The translations under genes and the position numbers were made by a program. Below, piece by piece: positions 8,380-15,834 of a stretch of 64,000 nt of DNA; the first letter of the stretch is position 1, and each line of letters begins with the position of its first letter. The notes beneath the pieces were generated by a model, which was not told the DNA's origin, did not search any database, and saw nothing but the letters and a program-made list of their open reading frames with translations. Where the stretch lies: NCBI GenBank assembly GCA_964576925.1, contig CAZNWJ010000002.1:124001-188000 (forward strand), written 5' to 3'. This DNA comes from JADJGC01 sp964576925. Its GTDB lineage: Bacteria; Zixibacteria; MSB-5A5; CAIYYT01.

Positions 8380-10753
8380 TAATCGTGGCTTCACTCGGCA
8401 GATTCGCAAAGTGGATTCGACGCGATCTTTCTTCGCCGCCGGCTCCCAATGATACCTGCTCTTCGTATCCAGCTTCCAAATAGCCGCCGTCGATGCGGTA
8501 CGGATTCGGAAACACGACGACATCGAGCTTGCGCTCTTCCACAAGTTCGGCGGAGTAAACAGGATATACTTCAACGGCGTTCGCCAGCGGCGAGGACTCC
8601 AAGGCCGCCAGACTTGTTGCCGGGTTGCCGTAATCGAGAGCGGTCACTGCGAAGTAGACCGGACGCGACGCCAAGAGGCCGTTAATGGTGTAGACGTACT
8701 CGTAGTAGGCGTCGACGGAATCTTTCAGCTCTTCGACCCAGATCTTATCGCCTGGCCGGGCATCCGGATAGGCTTTCCTGATTTGCCCCGGTCCGCCCAA
8801 GCTGGACTGGTTGTAATCCTGCTTGGTGAAGTAGTAGGCGGTATGGGATCCATCTAGGTCAGTCCAATCGAGCGAATCAGCCGGAGACGTGTAGTCGTCT
8901 GGATCAAAGCCTTCGCCGTAAATCTTCTCCAATGAATCGGGATGGAACGGAACTTCCGTCAATTCCCAACGCGGCGGATCGAAGTTGAGATTCAGGCGAA
9001 CGCGATTGTAATTAAGTGAATCATAGGAGGTGACCAGCGCGTAGCTCTTGAGCTCGGGGCCGGTACCCATATAGACGCGATAACCTTCGAAATCCTTCAA
9101 GAACGAGAACGGATCGGTAGTGGTCTCGGTAATCTCCCCGTTCCAGCGCAGCTCGACGGAGCCGGGAGAGGCAGAATAGCGGATGACCGGCGGTTGCGGC
9201 GGCGGCGGGCCGGTGAAATCGGGGACGCCATCGCCAAACTTGTAATATTCCTTGCCCGTGCAAGGATTGACCCGCGGATCTTGTGGGTCAATTGACTTGA
9301 CGCCATTGCCGTCGGTGTCGATCCCGGGGTTGTCATAAACCCAGCCGGCCCAGAGCGAGTTCGTCACCAAATCGGTGAAGTCGAGCGCATTATAATAGGC
9401 CTCCGGCGCAGACGGATTGAACAGACGGTGATCGTTAGGATTGACGTGGAAACGATCGCCAGCGATGTAAGCAATAGTGATAGGTACTGTGTCGCCAGGA
9501 ACGACTTCAAACGGACCGAATGAGAAAAGATAACGCGTATCGAATCCATCGGCCAGGTCGTTGGAAACGCTGGGGTTCGGGGGCAGCCAGCCCTGCGCCG
9601 AGAGGTCAACTGCCGAGTAGATCTGGTCGTAGTCGAACTCCGGCTGCGACATAATATAGTACTTGTTGCGATCCCCTTCCGGGGTACCGAGATAGCCGCC
9701 AAAGTCGCGATTGTTGAGCTGCAGACGAGGGCCCCAGTCAAGATCGACGTTATCGCCGTTGGATACCCACCAATTAAAAGAATACTTGAGATTCTCGGGA
9801 TCCGGTGACTGGACAACGCGCGTTGCCGAGACACCTGTCGGGCTCTTGGCATTGAAGACGCCGCCCTCCGGATCACCATCGAAATCGGCGATCCAGGCGA
9901 GGTTGAGCGGTTCGACGATTTCCGGGCAATTGGGTGAGACATAGTCGGGAAGATACCCGGTAATGTCGTCGTCAAAGCCGTTCGAAACGACCGGATTAAC
10001 GTTCTGGTGCCAGATGTCGGCATCGACATACAGCGCCATATACATCTTGCGCAGATCGCGCTCCCCGATATTGACGATTTTGTAGTCGATCAATACGAAG
10101 TCCTCAGCGTAGCTGAATGACCAGGCATAGCTGCGCTGCAGAATCTTGATATTGAGCGGTCGGTGCGAACGATTCTCTTTTTCATCGCGCCCGGTCAAGG
10201 CGTCATCCACGAGCGTGTCGGTGTATTCTGCGAAATAGTCCTGCTCAGAGACCGCCTGGTCACTGAAGTAGTCGGAATTTGCGCGCGTGGAGAGCTGGAC
10301 GATATTGTCCAGCGGCGCCGGGCGCGGGTACATCTCGTTGACGCGCTGCCAACCATCGGCTCCGAAAGAGACCAAGGTGTCATCGTCGACAACCGCGCCA
10401 ATCCAGAGAGCGCCCTGGAAGAGGTAACTAATGCCGGAGCCGGCCGGGAATTCGAACGATGGCGCGAGTTCACCGGCATTGACGCCCGGATTGAGGCAGT
10501 AATCTTCGGTCAGCCAATCGGTCGCATCACCAAACTGACTGCCAAAGAAGCCCCAATTGGTGATCGTGAAATAGACGTTACTGACGCGGTGCGAGCAATT
10601 CTGAGTGTTCGGAACTGCCAGCACCTTCCGCAAGGCCGCCCGGCGATAGTCGTCGTCGGTCGGCTTTTTCATCGCGGACTGCGCGGCGGCAGTCAGCAGT
10701 AAAGCGATCACGATACCAAGGCTGAAAATCCGCGTCGATCCACCACACAACAT
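8186..10753 (-). CDS. Secreted cargo protein B with FlgD/type IX-like C-terminal sorting domain
   Basis: 855 residues from the ATG at 10753, which gives a good signal peptide (MLCGGSTRIFSLGIVIALLL, cleavage near AQSA) and has GAAGG 11 nt upstream. A longer frame to 10819 would overlap the TonB receptor gene and bury the signal peptide. The protein is paralogous to cargo A along its length (shared blocks such as YLFQGALWIGAV, the PPPPQPP linker, and the C-terminal sorting domain ending GKFVIIK). It lies 19 bp after the TonB receptor gene. The large N-terminal domain is conserved between the two cargos but I cannot name a function; secretion to the surface is inferred from the sorting domain. 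Confidence 0.8.
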   Translation of the reverse strand: MLCGGSTRIFSLGIVIALLLTAAAQSAMKKPTDDDYRRAALRKVLAVPNTQNCSHRVSNVYFTITNWGFFGSQFGDATDWLTEDYCLNPGVNAGELAPSFEFPAGSGISYLFQGALWIGAVVDDDTLVSFGADGWQRVNEMYPRPAPLDNIVQLSTRANSDYFSDQAVSEQDYFAEYTDTLVDDALTGRDEKENRSHRPLNIKILQRSYAWSFSYAEDFVLIDYKIVNIGERDLRKMYMALYVDADIWHQNVNPVVSNGFDDDITGYLPDYVSPNCPEIVEPLNLAWIADFDGDPEGGVFNAKSPTGVSATRVVQSPDPENLKYSFNWWVSNGDNVDLDWGPRLQLNNRDFGGYLGTPEGDRNKYYIMSQPEFDYDQIYSAVDLSAQGWLPPNPSVSNDLADGFDTRYLFSFGPFEVVPGDTVPITIAYIAGDRFHVNPNDHRLFNPSAPEAYYNALDFTDLVTNSLWAGWVYDNPGIDTDGNGVKSIDPQDPRVNPCTGKEYYKFGDGVPDFTGPPPPQPPVIRYSASPGSVELRWNGEITETTTDPFSFLKDFEGYRVYMGTGPELKSYALVTSYDSLNYNRVRLNLNFDPPRWELTEVPFHPDSLEKIYGEGFDPDDYTSPADSLDWTDLDGSHTAYYFTKQDYNQSSLGGPGQIRKAYPDARPGDKIWVEELKDSVDAYYEYVYTINGLLASRPVYFAVTALDYGNPATSLAALESSPLANAVEVYPVYSAELVEERKLDVVVFPNPYRIDGGYLEAGYEEQVSLGAGGEERSRRIHFANLPSEATIRIYTLDGDLVRELQHPCNCPYQEGGSMMTWDLITRNTQAAVSGIYLYTVESALGTQVGKFVIIK

Positions 10754-10772
10754 AGAATCAAATACCTTCAGT

Positions 10773-13700
10773 TTAGAATTCCACTCCGAAGCCGAGACGG
10801 ATATTCCGGCCCGGACCAAGATTCATCGGATTGCTGGCCGCCGGAGTTCCTTCAAACACATAGTTGGAACCCGGAGTCTTGGAGGCGGCGTTGTATCGAC
10901 CGGTGAGGCCGTAAATCAGTTCCACGTTCTTGGCGTCGAACAGGTTGTTGACCCAGAGGGTGACGGTGTAGTTGAGACCCAGGAACGGGAAGCGCTTGTA
11001 GGCGCGGATATCGACTTCGGAAGTCGACGGGTAGCGCAGCGAATTGGTCTGCGGCTGCTCGCCGGCGAGGAGGCGAAGTCCCGGGTAATCCTTGTCCGGG
11101 GTGAAAGGATAACCTGAGCCGAACTGCCAGATCACGTTGGCTCCCCAGTTATCGGGCAGCTTCAGGCCGAACAACTTCGGATGGTCGCCCTGCGGGACCT
11201 GGAAATCGATATTCATCGACAACTGGTGACGAACGTCCCAGTCGAGCGGGAATTCCTGGATCGGAATCGTGCCGTTGTTGAATTCGGCGAAGTAGTTCGA
11301 GCTTTCGTCCGAGCTCTTGCCGTAAGCAAACGAGTATTCGTAAGTCACGATACCGTCGACGTAGTTACCGTAGTTCTTTTCCAGCTCCAATTCAAAGCCA
11401 CGGGTACGGGCGTAGTCGGAATTCTGGTAAACGCTCGTTGCGCTCGGGCCGGAACCTTCGCGAATCGAGTTGATGATTCCAAAGATATCTTTGTAGAAGC
11501 CCGAAATACCCAGTCGGTAGCTTTCGGACAAGATATAGTCGACGCCGAACTCGTAGGAGATCGTCTTTGAGTAATCAAGGTTTTCGTTGCCGATGATGCC
11601 GAAGGCGTTGGAAGCCTGAGTCGCGCGGGCGTACATCAGGTTCAGATCCGGCAACTGGTTGAAGTGGCCATAGTTGAAATAGACCTTGGCCTTATCAGAA
11701 ATCGGGTAGGAGCAGCCGATGCGCGGGCTAAAGCGGTTTTGCGAGCCCAGGATCGTCTTCTCCTGTGATTGGCCTTCCACTGCATTGGCCTTGACTTCGG
11801 AGGACTGGATGAAGAAGTCATAGCGCAGACCGATATTCGCGATCATGGCGCCGTACTCCATCTTGTCCTGAACGAACACCGCTCCGGAGATCGGGTTGCG
11901 CTTGTAGAAATCACGAAAGACGCCGCGGTCCGGGTACTCACCGCCGTCCGGAATACCGTCGTAGACGAAGTTCGGATAGCGCAGATCGCCGTAGCTGATC
12001 TTGTGGAAGTCGACGGCCACACCAGTCTTGACCTCATGTTCCTTCGTGAAGACCTTCGTGATCTTAAAGTCGCCGGTCCAGCGAGCGGCAGAACGATTCT
12101 GGTAGAACGCCCACTGCTCGTGTCCATAGTCATAGAAACCATCGACTGTGTCGAAGCGTCCGTTGAGGTTCACGTCATCGTAAGCCTCGCCATAGTCGAA
12201 ACGACCGTTCGGCGGATCGTAGATGCCGTTCTTATTGCGATCAATGTACGGTGTGCCCGGCAGCCACGGGTCGCTGGGGCCGTCGTACTTGGAATTGCGA
12301 TTTAGGTCCTGATTGACGGCGGGATCTACCGCGAGGACAAAGATGTCGATGCCGGCATCGTAAACACCGTTCAGATTGACATCCGTGAAGGGCTCACCCA
12401 GCACTCTGTCGCCGTCGAAGTATGGCTCCGGCTTGTCCTGATTGGTCACTTGACCACGGTCAGGGTCGTACTTGCCGTTGCCGTTGGTGTCGATCAGCAG
12501 GTAGTCTCCGGAGTTCCATTTGCCATCGCCATTAAGGTCGACAAACTGCTCGGATTCAAAGAAATCGACGACGCCGTTGCCATTCCAGTCGGTGATGATC
12601 GTGTCGACAAGAGTGGACGAATTACCCTGACCACGGTAAGTAGAGGTGACACCGCGGTATTCCTGATCAAGCTCGTAGCTGAGAATCGGCCAACCGGGCA
12701 ATCCTGCGCTTACCTCGTTTACGGGCCGATAAGCGTCGCCAAATGTATAGAAAGGCCCGCCGTTGAGCCACGAGGTATCACCGTTAGCGTTGATAAACGG
12801 TTCCGCCTGGTCAAACTTGCCGTTGCCATTGCGGTCAAAGAAGTACTCGTACTGCTCGAAAAGCAGGAACTGGTCGGGAGTGAGACCTTCGCCCGGATTG
12901 TTCGGGTCGCCCGGTTTCTGCAAGTAGTCGCGGTTAAAGCGCGACAGCGTGATTTCGTAGTAGGTCGATTTGTCAAGCTGGTGCGTCAACTGCGCTTTGT
13001 ACATGTGCGACTCTTCGTGAACAACCGGCGCGGTCTCCGGTGTGTAGATGTAGTCGTAGTAGGTGCGCCCGAACACGGTCTGGTCGTCCCAGGAACCGCG
13101 ATACTGGAGGTTCACCTTGATGTTCGGAGTCGCCTGGTAGCGCATCGAAATCTGACCCTCGTACGAGTTGGTCATACGGTCGGTCAGATCGAATAAACCG
13201 AGGATCGACCGCGACTTGAAGCCGCGGTTATTGGTATCGGTGAAGAAATCCTTGTAGCTGATGTAGCCGTCGCTCTTGTCGGCCGCACCCTGGATCGAGT
13301 AGAAAAGCTTCTCGTTGAACCAGTTGATGCCGAGGCTCGGCAGCAGCTTGCTCGACAAGTACGGCTCAGGACCCGACATGTTGAAGTCGACGCGGTCGAA
13401 GTTGTTCGAGTTCTTGTTGAGGATGTCGGTGCCGAAATCGTCGGTGAAGTATTCCAGATGCGCGGTGGTATTGGTCGAACCGCTCTTGGTCGTGATGTTG
13501 ATAATACCCGACTGGGCGTTGCCGTATTCGGCATCGAATCCGCCCTTGATGATCTGGAGGTCTTCGATCACGTTGCCGGAGATATTCATCGCCTGATCAA
13601 CGGCGCCGAGGCCGCCGAGCGGGTCCTTGACCGACACGCCGTCGACGACGTACATCACTTCGTTGTTACGGCCGCCGCGGATGTGGATTTCGCCGAAGCG

Positions 13701-14189
13701 CTCGACCACACCGACCTGCGTCGTCAAGAGATCCTGCACGGTCGAGACCGGCATGTTCTTGATATTCTCTGCCGTGATCTGGCGCAGGTTGGCGGTTTCG
13801 GTGATTTTCAGCAAGTCGCGTTCGGCGATAACTTCCTGCGCCTGGACTTCTACGATCGACTCTTCGAGCGCGGCGTTCACGGTGACAGAACCGTCGGCGC
13901 GCACGTCGACGTTTGAAGTCTTGACCGGGATGTAGCCGGCAACGCTGGCCGTGACGGTGTAGACTCCGGGCGGGACGTTGATGATCATGTAGTCGCCGTT
14001 GATATCGGCCTGGGCGCCCATGGTGGTTCCGTCAATCGTGACGACCGCCGAAGGAATTCCCTCTTTCGTTTTCTTATTGATGATTTTGCCCTTGACTCTG
14101 CCGACAGACCCAGCCCAAATGCTGGTCGAGGCAAAGAGCCCGAGCACCACCAACAGGATTACACTCCTGAACACATTCGCCATCCGCAT
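10773..14189 (-). CDS. TonB-dependent receptor with Ca-binding-loop insert
   Basis: 1138 residues. It has a signal peptide (cleavage near IWAG), then a carboxypeptidase-regulatory-like domain (about 28-110), a plug domain (about 125-240, with RGGRNNEVMYVVDG) and a barrel ending in GFGVEF. TonB receptors import bulky ligands, or in FCB bacteria sometimes help assemble surface proteins. The odd part is residues 450-690: eight loops of the DxNxNGxxD type (for example DRNGNGKFD, DTNGNGKYD, DVNLNGRFD), resembling dockerin/EF-hand calcium loops inside what should be an extracellular loop. AGGAGG lies 7 nt before the ATG. It heads the cluster with cargo B, PorV, cargo A, PorV and the lipoprotein, so it may serve export or capture with them (inference). 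Confidence 0.87.
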   Translation of the reverse strand: MRMANVFRSVILLVVLGLFASTSIWAGSVGRVKGKIINKKTKEGIPSAVVTIDGTTMGAQADINGDYMIINVPPGVYTVTASVAGYIPVKTSNVDVRADGSVTVNAALEESIVEVQAQEVIAERDLLKITETANLRQITAENIKNMPVSTVQDLLTTQVGVVERFGEIHIRGGRNNEVMYVVDGVSVKDPLGGLGAVDQAMNISGNVIEDLQIIKGGFDAEYGNAQSGIINITTKSGSTNTTAHLEYFTDDFGTDILNKNSNNFDRVDFNMSGPEPYLSSKLLPSLGINWFNEKLFYSIQGAADKSDGYISYKDFFTDTNNRGFKSRSILGLFDLTDRMTNSYEGQISMRYQATPNIKVNLQYRGSWDDQTVFGRTYYDYIYTPETAPVVHEESHMYKAQLTHQLDKSTYYEITLSRFNRDYLQKPGDPNNPGEGLTPDQFLLFEQYEYFFDRNGNGKFDQAEPFINANGDTSWLNGGPFYTFGDAYRPVNEVSAGLPGWPILSYELDQEYRGVTSTYRGQGNSSTLVDTIITDWNGNGVVDFFESEQFVDLNGDGKWNSGDYLLIDTNGNGKYDPDRGQVTNQDKPEPYFDGDRVLGEPFTDVNLNGVYDAGIDIFVLAVDPAVNQDLNRNSKYDGPSDPWLPGTPYIDRNKNGIYDPPNGRFDYGEAYDDVNLNGRFDTVDGFYDYGHEQWAFYQNRSAARWTGDFKITKVFTKEHEVKTGVAVDFHKISYGDLRYPNFVYDGIPDGGEYPDRGVFRDFYKRNPISGAVFVQDKMEYGAMIANIGLRYDFFIQSSEVKANAVEGQSQEKTILGSQNRFSPRIGCSYPISDKAKVYFNYGHFNQLPDLNLMYARATQASNAFGIIGNENLDYSKTISYEFGVDYILSESYRLGISGFYKDIFGIINSIREGSGPSATSVYQNSDYARTRGFELELEKNYGNYVDGIVTYEYSFAYGKSSDESSNYFAEFNNGTIPIQEFPLDWDVRHQLSMNIDFQVPQGDHPKLFGLKLPDNWGANVIWQFGSGYPFTPDKDYPGLRLLAGEQPQTNSLRYPSTSEVDIRAYKRFPFLGLNYTVTLWVNNLFDAKNVELIYGLTGRYNAASKTPGSNYVFEGTPAASNPMNLGPGRNIRLGFGVEF

Positions 14190-14196
14190 GGACCTA

Positions 14197-14219
14197 CCTC
14201 CTGCTCGCCGTCCGGCGAG
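14197..14219 (-). promoter_or_regulatory. Ribosome binding site next to a leader hairpin
   Basis: On the minus strand a 7-bp perfect inverted repeat (14204-14210 with 14213-14219) ends one base before the AGGAGG of the TonB receptor gene (14197-14202). A hairpin here could modulate access to the ribosome site. It could also be chance in GC-rich DNA. Confidence 0.35.
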
Positions 14220-14589
14220 TTATTCTTGAACTAAAATCTCGCATAATCACAACCGACGTTGCCGCAAATAGCCGAAACTTTCGCTCGCTTAAAGCGTAAA
14301 TTTCTTAAGACAATCAAGGTTAGACTTGGTTGGCGGACATCGTCGCTCTTCTCTCCCACGTTACCTGCCGAGCACTTCCCAGCAAAGCAGGGTCTTCCGT
14401 AATTGAAAGACAATTCACGAATTAAGCGACTTCCTCGGCTCCAAGTCAAGCGAAAAGTTGGCGCCAAAGCGGCTCTTAACTTCCACTACATAAGACTGTT
14501 AAGTGGCGATTTTGTTTAATGGGAATTGACCGAATTGTCGGGGACCGAACGGGTTCGCGAGCCCCGAAGCCGGCTACTTTGGAGGAGCG
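14220..14589. other. Intergenic region upstream of the TonB receptor
   Basis: About 370 bp without a convincing gene. It must hold the promoter of the surface cluster, but I found no clearly best -35/-10 pair. A 78-codon minus-strand frame (14231-14467) lacks a ribosome site and looks like chance. A GC inverted repeat around 14540-14570 could end the lipoate-ligase-like transcript but lacks a T tract. Confidence 0.4.
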
Positions 14590-15318
14590 CTACGGTTCCA
14601 ATGGTCTAAGACTGATCTCTAACTGCCGCTCGAACGCCCTCCCGAAAAGTCGGGCGACGTCTACTCCAGCCGCTTGCCTGCCGACTTCACGTTCAACAGC
14701 GGTGATTGACCCACCGTCGAGGCTGTTCCCTTCCGGCCAGAGATCGACAAGATCGGAGTTTGTCCAGTTGTCTTGAACGCGCAGCGAGCCGTGCTGCAAG
14801 AAGAAGTCGCCGGATCGGAACTGGGCGTTGCCGCAGATTTTGCAGCCGCGAACGGTGACTTCAAAGGGATTCAGCATAGCAAAGCAGGGATTGGCCTTGC
14901 CATGAGCCCCGGCGGCTTCGACGGGTAGTTCAGCCAGGTTGATCCCAAGTTCGGTTAGAGTGGCAGCGATGACCTGACCTATAGTGCGATAGGTTGTCGT
15001 CAGAGTCCTGAACAGCGGGTGGCTGTGGCGTGAAGCGATAACGGCGTAGCAAAGGTCACCCTTGTGCAGAAGTGCCCGGCCGCCGGTGGGGCGGTGCACC
15101 AGGCCGTAGCCCAACCTCTGAATTTTCTCAAGACGGACAACCTCGGTTGCGATCTGGTTGGTGCCGAGGCTGACTGTGGGACGATCCCAGCAATAGAATC
15201 GAACGACCGGGCGGGTGCGTTCGCCGGTCTGGAACTGGCCGAGCAGTTCGCGGTCCAAGCCCATATTGTATTCACCGGTGAAGGTGCCGAAGGGGAGCAA
15301 GTCCCAGGTGTTGGTCAT
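14590..15318 (-). CDS. Lipoate-protein ligase A family protein
   Basis: 242 residues from the ATG at 15318 (MTNTWDLLPFG). The fold is recognised by VSLGTNQ, then RPTGGRALLHKGDLCYAVI, the conserved RRPTGGxAVxH-type motif of biotin/lipoate attaching enzymes, and an Asn/Gln-containing ICGNAQFRSGDFFLQHGSL motif in the place of the usual K(I/V)xGxAQ block. Such enzymes use lipoate and ATP, or octanoyl-ACP/GcvH, to acylate the lipoyl domains of dehydrogenases. The usual Lys of the K-x-x-G-x-A motif falls at CKICGNAQ. Whether it is a ligase (LplA) or an octanoyltransferase (LipM type) cannot be told from the motifs. The gene stands alone; no lipA is near. No ribosome site precedes the ATG (see the promoter entry), which suggests a leaderless mRNA. 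Confidence 0.8.
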   Translation of the reverse strand: MTNTWDLLPFGTFTGEYNMGLDRELLGQFQTGERTRPVVRFYCWDRPTVSLGTNQIATEVVRLEKIQRLGYGLVHRPTGGRALLHKGDLCYAVIASRHSHPLFRTLTTTYRTIGQVIAATLTELGINLAELPVEAAGAHGKANPCFAMLNPFEVTVRGCKICGNAQFRSGDFFLQHGSLRVQDNWTNSDLVDLWPEGNSLDGGSITAVEREVGRQAAGVDVARLFGRAFERQLEISLRPLEP

Positions 15319-15324
15319 GGGGTG

Positions 15325-15354
15325 AATATAGATGCAAATCGTAATTCGGCGCAA
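15325..15354 (-). promoter_or_regulatory. Candidate promoter for the lipoate-ligase-like gene (leaderless)
   Basis: On the minus strand TTGCGC (15349-15354) is followed after 18 nt by TATATT (15325-15330). The -10 box ends only 6 nt before the ATG at 15318, and there is no Shine-Dalgarno sequence, so transcription would begin at or next to the start codon. Confidence 0.4.
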
Positions 15355-15834
15355 GGGTTCGTGAATTGGTGCACCTTCACCCGATACCATATTTGTCACC
15401 CCAAAGCCGTTGCGTCGGTTCTTGATTTCGCGCGAAGAACCAAGTAAGTGTTGATGCTGGTAACGTCCGGCGCGAAATTGTGAACCGACGCTGATTGATT
15501 CAGCGAGATGCCCCACCCTCCGCTGGCGCTTTGGGTGGGCTACAGAGTGCTCTGCCATGACGCGGATTCCCGCCCGCGGGACTGTTGGAAAAGTGCGATG
15601 CCAACGGAATAACACCCCTCGGTTTCCGTCCCCCTCCTTCGTCGGAGACTAAAACCGCTCCCCTTGTTAGGGGAGAATCTGTTGCTCATATGAGACATTG
15701 TGAGATTTCGTTATTCCCCATTAGCAAAGGGGGCAAGGGGGTTGTCTTGCCAGATCACAGTCCGGAGAGCTCCTTCAACAGTCTCCCGCGGGAGAAAGAC
15801 AATCCTTAGGTGCTTGGGTTGGAAATGTCGCGAG
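15355..15834. other. Intergenic stretch rich in inverted repeats (REP/MITE-like)
   Basis: About 480 bp with no believable gene. It contains several short palindromes: 15489-15505 (6-bp stem), 15512-15518 with 15533-15539 (CCCACCC/GGGTGGG), 15658-15675, and a self-complementary TCTCCCGCGGGAGA near 15782. Runs of C and G (15615-15640, 15715-15742) add to a look unlike the coding DNA around it. This is what dispersed intergenic repeats look like, but only one copy is in the window. Confidence 0.45.
15658..15675 (-). terminator. Possible terminator of the sigma54-activator gene
   Basis: A 6-bp stem (15658-15663 with 15670-15675) is followed on the minus strand by CGGTTTTAG. It lies about 160 bp after the stop codon. 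The stem is short and the T tract is only four bases, so the call is weak. Confidence 0.3.

Noticed and set aside
14231..14467. 78-codon minus-strand frame upstream of the TonB receptor
   Set aside because: No ribosome site, no family resemblance, and it occupies the place where a promoter is needed.
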